NCBI GenBank assembly: GCA_964242305.1 | Contig: CAXTBB010000006.1 | Location: forward strand, 62,001 to 126,000 | Source of the DNA: DATLGB01 sp964242305 | GTDB taxonomy: Bacteria; Actinomycetota; Thermoleophilia; Solirubrobacterales; Solirubrobacteraceae | Direction: 5' to 3' | Length of the DNA stretch: 64,000 nt | Shown here: positions 1 to 7,860 of the stretch, piece after piece | Layout of the letters: every line of letters begins with the position of its first letter | How positions within the stretch are numbered: the stretch's first letter is position 1 | Notes under the pieces: generated by a model | Told to the model about the DNA's origin: nothing | Database searches by the model: none | Seen by the model: only the letters and a program-made list of their open reading frames with translations | Made by a program: the position numbers and the translations under genes

Positions 1-1
1 T

Positions 2-619
2 GCCGTGGAAACCGAGGAGCAGGTCCGGCGCCGCATCGCCCTCGAGCTCCACGACGAGGTCGGCCAGCTCCTCACCGGGGTCGTCCTCGGGCTCGACCGC
101 CTCGCCCACGAGATCCCTGCCGAACACCGCGATCGGGTCATCCGTCTGCAGGACATCGTCCGCGACGGCGCCGAGCAGGTTCGTGGCATCGCCCGCGGGC
201 TGCGGCCACCGTCCCTGGAGGAGCTGGGCCTTCGAAGTGCGTTGATCGGGTTGATCACCATCACCGGCGACGTCGCCGGGATCGCAGTCTTCCCGCAGAT
301 CCAGACCAACCTCCCGGCCCTTCCGCCGGACGTCGAGCTCGCCGTCTTCCGCATCGCGCAGGAGAGCCTCACCAACGTCGTCCGGCACGCATCGGCAACC
401 CGTGTCGATGTCGCCGTGACCGCGGGGGCGGGATGGCTGCAGCTCACTGTCCGCGACGACGGCCGGGGGTTCGAGCCGGACGCCGACGCGCTCGGCTACG
501 GGATCCCCGGCATGCGGGAACGAGCGCTCATCGTCGGTGGCGACCTCGAAGTGAGGTCTGCCGGGGGGAGCGGGACTTCCATCCGCCTGAGCGTGCCGAC
601 GGGCGCGCAGGCCGCATGA
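2..619 (+). CDS. Sensor histidine kinase, NarL/DegS type (5'-truncated)
   Basis: The C-terminal kinase core of a two-component sensor. It autophosphorylates a histidine with ATP and passes the phosphate to the regulator encoded next. Visible are the HisKA_3 H-box (ELHDEVGQLL, His about 16 residues after the GTG at 5), the N-box ESLTNVVRHA, the G-box DDGRGF and a GIPGMRERA loop near the end. The frame is open to the window edge and no sensor domain is present, so the true start lies upstream and the GTG at 5 is probably internal. The stop shares ATGA with the next start, which suggests translational coupling. The signal sensed cannot be inferred. Confidence 0.93.
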   Translation, partial: AVETEEQVRRRIALELHDEVGQLLTGVVLGLDRLAHEIPAEHRDRVIRLQDIVRDGAEQVRGIARGLRPPSLEELGLRSALIGLITITGDVAGIAVFPQIQTNLPALPPDVELAVFRIAQESLTNVVRHASATRVDVAVTAGAGWLQLTVRDDGRGFEPDADALGYGIPGMRERALIVGGDLEVRSAGGSGTSIRLSVPTGAQAA

Positions 620-1269
620 GCGTCCCCGCCAAAGCCGGGGTGCTGATCGCCGACGATCACGGTCTCGTCCGTGATGGCCTGCGGCTGCTCATCGACAACG
701 CTCCGGACCTGGAGGTGGTCGCGGTGGCGGAGGACGGGATCCGTGCCGTCGAGCTCGGATTGGACGAGCGGGTGGATCTCGCACTGCTCGACGTCGCTAT
801 GCCGGGCCGCACAGGTCTTCATGCGGCGCGCGAGCTGGCCCGGCAGCGTCCGCAACTGAAGATCCTGATGCTCTCGATGCACGACGTCCAGGAGTACTTC
901 CTGGAGTCCGTGAGTGCCGGAGCCTCCGGCTACGTGCTCAAGACGGCGGCCGACCGCGACCTCATCCACGCCTGCCGGGCTGCGCTGCGCGGAGAGACGT
1001 TCCTCTATCCGGGAATGGTCCGCTCACTGCTGATCGCTCACCTGTCCGGGTCGAAGACCGAACCGGTCGCGAGCGAGCTCTCACCCCGCGAGCAGGAAGT
1101 GACCAAGTTGATCGCGGAAGGCCACACGACGCAGGAGATCGCCGACGAACTCGTCCTCAGCCCGCGGACCGTCGACCGGCACCGCGAGAACATCCTCAGC
1201 AAGCTCGGTCTCCGCAACCGCGTCGATCTCACGCGCTACGCCATCAAGCGGGGTCTGGTCGACCCATGA
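616..1269 (+). CDS. LuxR/NarL-family response regulator
   Basis: Cognate regulator of the kinase just upstream (4-base ATGA overlap). An N-terminal receiver domain spans residues 8-125, with the acidic pair DD near 13-14, probable phospho-acceptor Asp59 (LLDVAMPG) and a conserved Lys (YVLKT). A C-terminal LuxR-type helix-turn-helix begins at about 155 (LSPREQEV...IADELVLSPRTVDRHRENI). At 217 residues it has normal family length. The in-frame ORF extends upstream to 433, but the ATG at 616 gives the canonical N-terminus. It is a DNA-binding transcription factor with unknown targets; nothing nearby is an obvious regulon member. Confidence 0.95.
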   Translation: MSVPAKAGVLIADDHGLVRDGLRLLIDNAPDLEVVAVAEDGIRAVELGLDERVDLALLDVAMPGRTGLHAARELARQRPQLKILMLSMHDVQEYFLESVSAGASGYVLKTAADRDLIHACRAALRGETFLYPGMVRSLLIAHLSGSKTEPVASELSPREQEVTKLIAEGHTTQEIADELVLSPRTVDRHRENILSKLGLRNRVDLTRYAIKRGLVDP

Positions 1270-1419
1270 GGACCGGGAGGCCGTCGCCGGGGAACGGACC
1301 GGTCCCGTAGTCGGGCGGTCGCCGGTGGGGACGCGCTCGATCAGTGACGCGGCCGCCGAGCGGGCGCGCACGGGGAGAGGCGCGCTGGCGGTCACGGGCG
1401 CTTCCGTCATCATGCCCGA

Positions 1420-2472
1420 ATGGCCAAGGCCGCCCACGTGCTCATCGACGCAGGCGGGCGCGAGCTGCGGGTCAGCAGCCCGGACCGGGTCATCTTCCCG
1501 GCGACGGCGGCCACGCCGGAGATCACCAAGCTGGCGGTGGTCGAGTACTACCTCGCGGTCGGCGACGGCATCCTGCGGGCGCTGCGCGACCGGCCGACGA
1601 CGCTGGAGCGCTGGCCGAAGGGCTACCGCGAGGGCCTCGTCCTCTCCCAGCGCGGTGAGCGCGGCGGCGACGCCTTCTACCAGAAGCGCGTCCCCACCGG
1701 CGCCCCCGACTACCTGAAGACGGCGCGCATCCAGTTCCCCAGCGGGCGGCACGCCGACGAGGTCTGCCCGGACCACATCGCGGTCGTGGCTTGGTGCGCG
1801 CAGATGGGCGCGCTCACCTTCCATCCGTGGCCGGTTCGCGCCGGCGACGTCGACCATCCCGACGAGCTGCGCATCGACCTCGACCCCCAGCCCGGGACCG
1901 ACTTCGCCGACGCCGTCCGCGTCGCCGGCACCGCGCGCGAGCTGCTCGCCGACCTCGGCTACACAGGCTTCCCGAAGACGTCGGGCGGTCGCGGCGTGCA
2001 CATCTACGTGCGCATCGAGCCGCGCTGGAGCTTCACGGAGGTCCGGCACGCGGCGATCGCCTTCGGCCGCGAGCTCGAGCGGCGCCGGCCCGGGGAGGTG
2101 ACGACGAAGTGGTGGAAGGAGGAGCGCGGCGAGCGCATCTTCGTCGACTACAACCAGAACGCCCGCGACCGCACCATCGCCTCCGCGTACAGCATCCGCC
2201 CGCGCCCGGGGGCGCCCGTCTCCGCCCCGCTGGACTGGGATGAGCTGGCCGCCGTCAGCCCGGCTGACTTCACCGTGGCGACGATGCCGGCGCGCTTCGC
2301 CGAGCACGGCGACCTCCACGCCGGCATCGACGCCGCGCCGCACGATTTGCGGCGGCTGCTCGACCTCTACGCCGAGGACGCCACCGACCTCCCCTATCCG
2401 CCCGAGTACCCGAAGATGCCGGGAGAGCCCAAGCGCGTGCAGCCGTCCCGCGACCGCGAGCGGCCCGGCTAG
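1420..2472 (+). CDS. Stand-alone LigD-type polymerase/primase (PolDom)
   Basis: Archaeo-eukaryotic-primase-fold polymerase related to the polymerase domain of the NHEJ protein LigD, which adds or fills nucleotides at DNA ends. The metal-binding DLD pair is at Asp153/Asp155 (RIDLDPQPG), the nucleotide-binding SGGRGVH motif covers about 188-194, and the third acidic residue is probably Asp243 (IFVDYNQN). At 350 residues it is the polymerase module alone, without ligase or phosphoesterase domains. No ku or ATP-dependent ligase gene lies in the window, so partners would be elsewhere. The preceding 150 bases hold no recognised element. Family assignment is firm; an NHEJ role is inferred. Confidence 0.88.
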   Translation: MAKAAHVLIDAGGRELRVSSPDRVIFPATAATPEITKLAVVEYYLAVGDGILRALRDRPTTLERWPKGYREGLVLSQRGERGGDAFYQKRVPTGAPDYLKTARIQFPSGRHADEVCPDHIAVVAWCAQMGALTFHPWPVRAGDVDHPDELRIDLDPQPGTDFADAVRVAGTARELLADLGYTGFPKTSGGRGVHIYVRIEPRWSFTEVRHAAIAFGRELERRRPGEVTTKWWKEERGERIFVDYNQNARDRTIASAYSIRPRPGAPVSAPLDWDELAAVSPADFTVATMPARFAEHGDLHAGIDAAPHDLRRLLDLYAEDATDLPYPPEYPKMPGEPKRVQPSRDRERPG

Positions 2473-2475
2473 GGC

Positions 2476-3135
2476 ATGTGGGGACGGCGGGTGGTCTGCC
2501 CCGCCTGCGGTCGCGGGGCGGTGCGGTTCGGGCCCGGTCCGGGCGGCACGCCCGGCCGCAGGTGCACGGGGTGCGGCAGCCTCGAGCGTCACCGGGCGTT
2601 CGCCGTGGCGGTGGCCGAGCGGCCGGCGCTGCTCGCAGGCGCGCGGCGGATCCTGCACGTCGCGCCCGAGCCCGCCGTCACCGCGGTGCTGCCTCTGGAT
2701 GCGGTCGTGACGCGGGGCGACCTGGATCCGGGCGACGGTGAGGTGCGGGTCGACGTCACCGACCTGGGCGCGTTCGCCGACGGGGCGTTCGACGCGATTA
2801 TCTGCTCCCACGTGCTCGAGCACGTGCCCGACGACCGGCGCGCGCTGAGCGAGCTGCGGCGCGTCCTGGCCATGACCGGGTGGGCGTGGATCCACGTGCC
2901 CGTCGTCGTCGCCGAGACGGTCGAGGATCCCGGCGAGGACGATCCCGAGGAGCGGCTGCGGCGCTTCGGCCAGCGCGACCACGTCCGCGCCTATGGTCCC
3001 GACGTCTACGACCGCATGCGCGACGCCGGCTTCCGGGTCGAGGTGGTCGCGTTCACCGACGAGGCGCAGATCGCGCGGCACGGTCTGCGGGCGCCGCTCG
3101 GCGTGGAGACGGTGACGCTCGCCTTCCCGGCGTAG
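2476..3135 (+). CDS. SAM-dependent methyltransferase with N-terminal zinc ribbon
   Basis: A 219-residue protein. The N-terminus carries two CxxC knuckles (Cys8/Cys11 and Cys30/Cys33), which should bind zinc. A class I (methyltransf_11-like) fold follows, with a degenerate SAM loop near HVAPEPAV and the motif-IV-like segment ICSHVLEHVPDD. The knuckle plus SLERHR layout resembles zinc-ribbon methyltransferases found in sugar or small-molecule clusters. It starts 3 bases after the LigD-like stop, so the two are probably cotranscribed. The substrate is unknown. The methyltransferase fold is supported by the VLEHVPD motif; activity is inferred. Confidence 0.75.
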   Translation: MWGRRVVCPACGRGAVRFGPGPGGTPGRRCTGCGSLERHRAFAVAVAERPALLAGARRILHVAPEPAVTAVLPLDAVVTRGDLDPGDGEVRVDVTDLGAFADGAFDAIICSHVLEHVPDDRRALSELRRVLAMTGWAWIHVPVVVAETVEDPGEDDPEERLRRFGQRDHVRAYGPDVYDRMRDAGFRVEVVAFTDEAQIARHGLRAPLGVETVTLAFPA

Positions 3136-3151
3136 CGGGTACGTGCTCGTC

Positions 3152-3910
3152 ATGGAGAAGAAGACGACCGTGGCGCGCGCCGAGCGCCTCAAGCAGCTCC
3201 ACGCCGATCACCAGCCGCTGGTGCTGCCGACGGTCTGGGACGTGTGGTCGGCGCGGACCGCGGCCGGCGCCGGGTTCGAGGCGCTGACCATCGGCAGCCA
3301 CCCGCTCGCCGACTCGCGCGGCGCGTCCGACCACGAGGGCCAGACCTTCGAGGAGGTCCTCACCGCCGTCCGGCCGATCATCGCCGCCGTCGAGGTCCCG
3401 GTCTCCGTCGACCTCGAGGCCGGGTACGGCCAGGCGCCGGCCGACCTGATCGCCGGGCTCGTCGAGGTGGGCGGCGCGGGGCTCAACCTGGAGGACACGG
3501 TCCACTCGGAGGGCGGCCGGGTGCGCACCACGGAGGAGCACGCCGGCTACATCGGTGGCCTGCGGGCGGCGGCGGACGACGCGGGCGTGCCCGTCTTCGT
3601 CAACGGGCGCACCGACCTCTTCCTCCACGCCGACGACGCGGCCGCGGTCCTGGACGAGGCCATCGAGCGCCTGCGGGCGCTCGTCGCGGCGGGCGCCGAC
3701 AGCGTCTACCCCGTCCGGATCCAGGAGGACGACGAGCTGATCGCGGCCGTGGTCGGCGCCGTCAGCGTGCCGGTCAACACCACGGCCCACCCGGTCAAGC
3801 ACGACCTCGCCCGCTTCCGCAACCTCGGTGTCGGCCGCATCACCTACGGACCGCTGCTCCAGCTGGCGCTGACCGACGCCATGAACGAGATGATCAGCGC
3901 CTGGCGCTGA
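3152..3910 (+). CDS. Isocitrate lyase/PEP mutase superfamily enzyme
   Basis: TIM-barrel C-C or P-C lyase of the ICL/PEPM family. Signatures are the N-terminal LPTVWDVWSAR segment, the metal-site strand SVDLEAGYG, and a GLNLEDT strand (ExxT) typical of PEP mutase-like members. The KKCGH lyase signature of isocitrate lyase is absent, so it is more likely a 2,3-dimethylmalate, oxaloacetate or carboxyphosphonopyruvate-type lyase, or an uncharacterised member. ATG at 3152 (MEKKTT) is preferred over the upstream GTG at 3143. The gene follows the methyltransferase by 16 bases. Substrate unknown. Confidence 0.82.
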   Translation: MEKKTTVARAERLKQLHADHQPLVLPTVWDVWSARTAAGAGFEALTIGSHPLADSRGASDHEGQTFEEVLTAVRPIIAAVEVPVSVDLEAGYGQAPADLIAGLVEVGGAGLNLEDTVHSEGGRVRTTEEHAGYIGGLRAAADDAGVPVFVNGRTDLFLHADDAAAVLDEAIERLRALVAAGADSVYPVRIQEDDELIAAVVGAVSVPVNTTAHPVKHDLARFRNLGVGRITYGPLLQLALTDAMNEMISAWR

Positions 3911-3934
3911 GGTCGGTTCCGTCCGCTGCGGATG

Positions 3935-3948
3935 CGAACATGCGTTCG
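3935..3948 (+). promoter_or_regulatory. SOS box (LexA operator) abutting the dinB start codon
   Basis: CGAACATGCGTTCG is a perfect 14-base palindrome matching the Gram-positive/actinobacterial LexA consensus CGAAC-N4-GTTCG. Its last base is the first base of the dinB GTG. The internal GAACAT (3936-3941) is placed like a -10 element for a transcript starting at the GTG itself, so a leaderless, LexA-occluded mRNA is possible (inference). Confidence 0.85.
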
Positions 3949-5021
3949 TGTCCGTCTCCACCCTCCACGCCGACCTCGACGCCTTCTTCGCCTCCGTGGA
4001 GCAGCGGGACGATCCCTCGCTGCGGGGCAAGCCGGTCGCGGTCGGCGGCGGGGTGGTCATGGCGGCGAGCTACGAGGCGCGCGCGTTCGGTGTGCGCTCG
4101 GCGATGGGCGGCCGAGAGGCGCGGCGGCTCTGCCCCGGCCTGATCGTCGTCCCCGGGCGGTGGGAGGCGTACCGGAAGGCCAGCCTCGCCGTGCGGGGGG
4201 TGTTCGCGGAGACGCGGGCGAAGGTGTCGCAGGTCTCGGTCGACGAGGCCTTCCTGGACGTCCGGGACGTCGACGCCGATCCGCTCGAGGTGGCGGAGTG
4301 GATCCGGGGCGAGGTCCGCGCGCGGGTCGGGCTGCCGATCACGGTCGGGGTGGCGCGCACGCGGCTGCTGGCCAAGATGGCGGGGGCGGCGGCGAAGCCG
4401 GACGGCCTGCGGATGGTCGAGCCGGAGGACGAGGAGGCGTTCCTGCACCCGCTCGCCATCGAGAAGCTCTGGGGTCTCGGGCCGGCCAGCGCGCGCAAGC
4501 TGCACGGGCGTGGGCTGCGCACGATCGGGGACCTCGCCGAGCTGGAGGAGCACGAGCTCGTGGCGATCCTCGGGCGCGGTCCGGGCCGGCAGATCCACCA
4601 CCTCGTGAGCCGCCGGGCGACGCGGCCGGTGGCTCGCCGGCGCTCGGGGCGAAGGTCGTTCGGCGCGCAGGCGGCGCTGGGCCGGCCGCGCCGCTCGCCG
4701 GAGGAGCTCGACGCGGCGCTCGCGCGCGTGTGCGACCGGGTGACGAGCCGGATGCGGGCACGGGGCCGCGTCGGCCGGACGGTGGTGCTGCGGCTGCGCT
4801 TCGGCGACTACAGCCGCGCGACGCGCTCGCACACGCTGCCGCGCGCGACGGCCGAGGGCCCGACGGTTCTGACCGCCCTGCGCGGGCTGCTCGCGGAGGC
4901 GATGCCGGAGGTGCGCCGCCAGGGCCTCACCCTTGTCGGCGTCACCGTCGGCAACCTCGACGATCCCGTCGACGACGGGCAGCTCACCCTGTCGCTCGAC
5001 GGCATAGGCTCCGCGGCATGA
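3948..5021 (+). CDS. dinB: DNA polymerase IV (Y-family translesion polymerase)
   Basis: Error-prone lesion-bypass polymerase. Catalytic acidic residues are visible at Asp9/Asp11 (LHADLDAFFASVE) and Asp99-Glu100 (VSVDEAFLD). The steric-gate aromatic is Phe13 or Phe14, and an HhH-type segment (LWGLGPASARKL) follows the palm. At 357 residues it has normal length. The GTG at 3948 places the family's N-terminus five residues before the conserved HxDxD strand. A perfect SOS box ends on this codon, so induction by DNA damage is expected. The stop overlaps the following aminotransferase start (ATGA), placing that gene in the same transcript. Confidence 0.96.
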   Translation: MSVSTLHADLDAFFASVEQRDDPSLRGKPVAVGGGVVMAASYEARAFGVRSAMGGREARRLCPGLIVVPGRWEAYRKASLAVRGVFAETRAKVSQVSVDEAFLDVRDVDADPLEVAEWIRGEVRARVGLPITVGVARTRLLAKMAGAAAKPDGLRMVEPEDEEAFLHPLAIEKLWGLGPASARKLHGRGLRTIGDLAELEEHELVAILGRGPGRQIHHLVSRRATRPVARRRSGRRSFGAQAALGRPRRSPEELDAALARVCDRVTSRMRARGRVGRTVVLRLRFGDYSRATRSHTLPRATAEGPTVLTALRGLLAEAMPEVRRQGLTLVGVTVGNLDDPVDDGQLTLSLDGIGSAA

Positions 5022-5806
5022 CCACCTACCTGGCGTCGGTGGACGGGGCGATCGCGTCCCCGGAGACGTCCGTGATCAGCGTGACGGACGAGGGGCTGCT
5101 GCGCGGTGACGGGGCCTTCGAGGTCGTGCGCCTCTACGGCGGCCAGCCGTTCGCGATGGAGGACCACCTGACCCGCCTGCGCCACTCGTGCGAGGGGCTG
5201 CGGCTGGAGACGGACATCGTCGCGCTCGAGCGCGAGATCGACGCGCTGCTGGACGAGGTCGGCGAGCTGGACGCGCTGCTGCGCATCGTGCTCACGCGCG
5301 GGGGCCGCCGCATCGCGATCGTGGAGCCGATGCCCACCCACCCCGCCACGGCGCGGGTGGCCACCGTCACGTTCGCGCCGGGCCGCATCCTGGACACGCT
5401 GAAGACGCTCTCGTACGGCGGCAACATGCTCGCCGGCCGTCTCGCGAAGGAGCAGGGCGCCGACGAGGCGCTGTTCGTCTCCCCCCACGGCCGTGTGCTC
5501 GAGGGACCGACGTGGACGTTCTTCTGGGTCGACGGCGACGGCCACCTGATCACCCCGCCGCTGAGCGAGCGCATCCTGGACTCGATCACCCGGGCGCACC
5601 TGATGCGGGTGACGGACGCCGAGGAGCGCATCACCACGGTGGACGATCTCGCCGGCGCCGAGGAAGCCTTCATCGCCTCCAGCGTGCGTGAGGTGCTGCC
5701 CATCAGCGCCATCGACGACCGCGACCTGCCGCACGCGCCGGGCCCGGTCACGAGCGCCGCGGCGCGAGCGTTCCGGGAGCACGTCGAGCACATGCTCGGC
5801 GGCTGA
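5018..5806 (+). CDS. Class IV PLP aminotransferase (IlvE/PabC/Dat family)
   Basis: Fold-type IV PLP enzyme of 262 residues. The PLP lysine is probably Lys129 (DTLKTLSYGGNML), followed by the family block KEQGADEALF and LEG(P)T, the phosphate-binding loop equivalent to EGxxSN. The family includes branched-chain aminotransferase, D-amino-acid aminotransferase and 4-amino-4-deoxychorismate lyase; the sequence does not let me choose. A much longer in-frame ORF extends upstream inside dinB, but the ATG at 5018 gives the correct N-terminus and overlaps the dinB stop by four bases. Coupling to an SOS gene is odd and may be only positional. Confidence 0.85.
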   Translation: MTTYLASVDGAIASPETSVISVTDEGLLRGDGAFEVVRLYGGQPFAMEDHLTRLRHSCEGLRLETDIVALEREIDALLDEVGELDALLRIVLTRGGRRIAIVEPMPTHPATARVATVTFAPGRILDTLKTLSYGGNMLAGRLAKEQGADEALFVSPHGRVLEGPTWTFFWVDGDGHLITPPLSERILDSITRAHLMRVTDAEERITTVDDLAGAEEAFIASSVREVLPISAIDDRDLPHAPGPVTSAAARAFREHVEHMLGG

Positions 5807-5818
5807 GGCTCGCCGCGG

Positions 5819-6847
5819 TTGCGGGTCCTCACGGTCATCGGGAACCGGCCGCAGTTCGTCAAGGCGGCCGCCGTCTCCGCGCGACTGCGCGAGCGCGCGT
5901 CGGAGGTGATGGTCCACACCGGCCAGCACTACGACGACGACATGTCGCGCGTGTTCTTCGACGAGCTGGGCCTGCCGCGCCCGGAGCACCGCCTCGACCT
6001 CGGCGGCGGGTCCAACACGACCCAGACCGCCCGCATGCTCGCTGCCGTCGGCGACCTGCTCCGCGCCGAGGCGCCGGACGCCGTGCTCGTCTACGGGGAC
6101 ACGAACTCGACGCTGGCCGGTGCGCTAGCCGCCGCCCAGGCGCGCATCCCCGTCGCGCACGTCGAGGCGGGCATGCGCTCGTTCGACCGCGCCATGCCCG
6201 AGGAGCTCAACCGCGTCCTCACCGACCACGCGTCGGACCTCCTGCTGTGCCCGTCGGAGGCGCCGGCCGCGAACCTGCGCGCGGAGCGCGTGGGCGGCCG
6301 CATCGAGGTCGTGGGCGACGTGATGGTCGACGTCGCCCAGCTCGTCACCGTCGAACCACGCTCGGGGAACTACGTCGCCGTCACCGCGCACCGTGCCGGC
6401 ACCGTGGACGACCCGGCGCGCCTGCGGGCACTCTTCGACCTGCTGCTCGCCGTCCCCGGCCACGTCGTCTTCCCCGTCCACCCGCGCACCCGCGCGCGCC
6501 TGGCCGACGCCGGGCTGCTCGAGACCCTGGCCGCCCGCGTCGAGCTGCTCCCCCCGCTCGGCTACCTCGAGTTCACGGCGCTGATCCGCGGCGCGCGGGC
6601 CGTCCTCACCGACAGCGGCGGCGTCCAGAAGGAGGCCTATCTCGCCGGCGTCCGCTGCGTCACGCTGCGCTCGACGACGGAGTGGACGGAGACCGTCGAC
6701 GCGGGCTGGAACACGCTGGTCGACCTCGATGCCGAGCGCGCGCTGGCCGCGCTGGAGCGGCCGCTCCCCGCCGAGCGGCCCGCCCTCTACGGGGACGGTC
6801 GCGCGGGCGAGCGCGTCGTGGACGCCCTCGTAGGATTGGCGCCGTGA
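5819..6847 (+). CDS. wecB: UDP-N-acetylglucosamine 2-epimerase (WecB/WbpI family)
   Basis: GT-B-fold non-hydrolysing epimerase interconverting UDP-GlcNAc and UDP-ManNAc, or a derivative such as the diacetamido-uronic acid. Diagnostic blocks are VIGNRPQFVKAA at the N-terminus, TGQHYDDDMS, YGDTNSTLAG, HVEAGMRSFDRAMPEE, TAHRAGTVDD and the C-terminal TDSGGVQKEAYLAG. The 342 residues are slightly shorter than E. coli WecB. It begins with TTG at 5819, 12 bases after the aminotransferase, and its stop overlaps the next start (GTGA). Its partners suggest a surface-polysaccharide sugar pathway. Confidence 0.93.
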   Translation: MRVLTVIGNRPQFVKAAAVSARLRERASEVMVHTGQHYDDDMSRVFFDELGLPRPEHRLDLGGGSNTTQTARMLAAVGDLLRAEAPDAVLVYGDTNSTLAGALAAAQARIPVAHVEAGMRSFDRAMPEELNRVLTDHASDLLLCPSEAPAANLRAERVGGRIEVVGDVMVDVAQLVTVEPRSGNYVAVTAHRAGTVDDPARLRALFDLLLAVPGHVVFPVHPRTRARLADAGLLETLAARVELLPPLGYLEFTALIRGARAVLTDSGGVQKEAYLAGVRCVTLRSTTEWTETVDAGWNTLVDLDAERALAALERPLPAERPALYGDGRAGERVVDALVGLAP

Positions 6848-7860
6848 GCGCCGAGCGTCTGGTCAGGGTCGCCGTCGCCGGGCTCGGCTACTGGGGCCCG
6901 AACCTGGCCCGCAACTTCGGCGCGCTGCCGGGCTGCGAGGTCGCCTGGCTGTGCGACGCCGACGCCGACGCGCTCGCCCGCGTGAGCGCGCAGCATCCCG
7001 CCGCGCGCCGGGCCTCGACGCTCGACGAGGTGCTCGCCGACGAGACCGTCGACGCCGTCGTCCTCGCCACCCCCGTCCCCAGCCACGCCGACCTCGCCGA
7101 GCGCGTGCTCGACGCCGGCAAGCACTGCTTCGTGGAGAAGCCGCTGGCCACCACCGTCGCCGACGCCGAGCGCGTCGTCGCCGCCGCGGCCCGCGCGAAG
7201 CGGCTGCTCATGGTCGGGCACCTGCTGGAGTACCACCCGGCGGTGGAGACGCTGAAGGAGATCGCCGACTCGGGCCAGCTCGGCGACCTGCACTACGTCT
7301 ACTCGCATCGCCTCAACCTCGGCAAGCTGCGCGCCGACGAGAACGCGCTGTGGTCGCTCGGCGCCCACGACGTCTCGGTGATGCTGCACCTGCTGGGCGG
7401 CGAGGACCCGAGCGACGTCGTCGCGCGCGGGGAGAGCTACATGCGCCCACCCGTCGAGGACGTGGTCTTCTGCTTCATGCGCTTCGCGTCCGGCCGCGCC
7501 GCCCACATGCACCTCTCCTGGCTGGATCCGCACAAGGCGCGCCGCTTCACCGTCGTCGGCTCCAAGCGGATGGCGACCTTCGACGACATGGACCTCGATC
7601 GCAAGATCACCGTCTACGACAAGGGCTTCGACGAGTCCACGGAGGGCTACGGCGAGTACATCACCCGCTCGGGCGACGTCTGGAGTCCCCGCATCCCCAG
7701 CCGCGAGCCGCTGCGCATCGAGTGCGACCACTTCGTGCAGTGCGTCCGCTCGGGCGCCCAGCCGCGCTCGGACGGCGCCAGCGGCCTGCGCGTCGTGCGC
7801 GTCCTCGAGCAGGCGCAGGCGCAGCTCGACGCGTCGCGCCGGGTCCATGCGCGCGCCTAG
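6844..7860 (+). CDS. Gfo/Idh/MocA family NAD(P)-dependent oxidoreductase
   Basis: A 338-residue sugar dehydrogenase. The Rossmann domain has GLGYWGPN near residue 12, followed by the EKPLATT block with the conserved Lys and a GHLLEYHP segment, then the C-terminal alpha/beta substrate domain. Placed between a UDP-HexNAc 2-epimerase and a left-handed beta-helix acyltransferase, it resembles WbpB/WlbA-type UDP-sugar 3-dehydrogenases (inference from context). GTG at 6844 overlaps the wecB stop by four bases. An in-frame ORF extends back to 6247 but lies inside wecB. The exact substrate is not determined. Confidence 0.9.
   Translation: MSAERLVRVAVAGLGYWGPNLARNFGALPGCEVAWLCDADADALARVSAQHPAARRASTLDEVLADETVDAVVLATPVPSHADLAERVLDAGKHCFVEKPLATTVADAERVVAAAARAKRLLMVGHLLEYHPAVETLKEIADSGQLGDLHYVYSHRLNLGKLRADENALWSLGAHDVSVMLHLLGGEDPSDVVARGESYMRPPVEDVVFCFMRFASGRAAHMHLSWLDPHKARRFTVVGSKRMATFDDMDLDRKITVYDKGFDESTEGYGEYITRSGDVWSPRIPSREPLRIECDHFVQCVRSGAQPRSDGASGLRVVRVLEQAQAQLDASRRVHARA

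Noticed and set aside
1081..3192. 703-residue minus-strand ORF
   Set aside because: It lies opposite the response regulator, LigD-like and methyltransferase genes, with the Arg/Ala/His/Gly-rich composition of an antisense frame in GC-rich DNA and no recognisable motif.
3932..5806. 624-residue ORF extending upstream of the aminotransferase
   Set aside because: The N-terminal 360 codons are an out-of-frame reading of dinB; the true start is ATG 5018.
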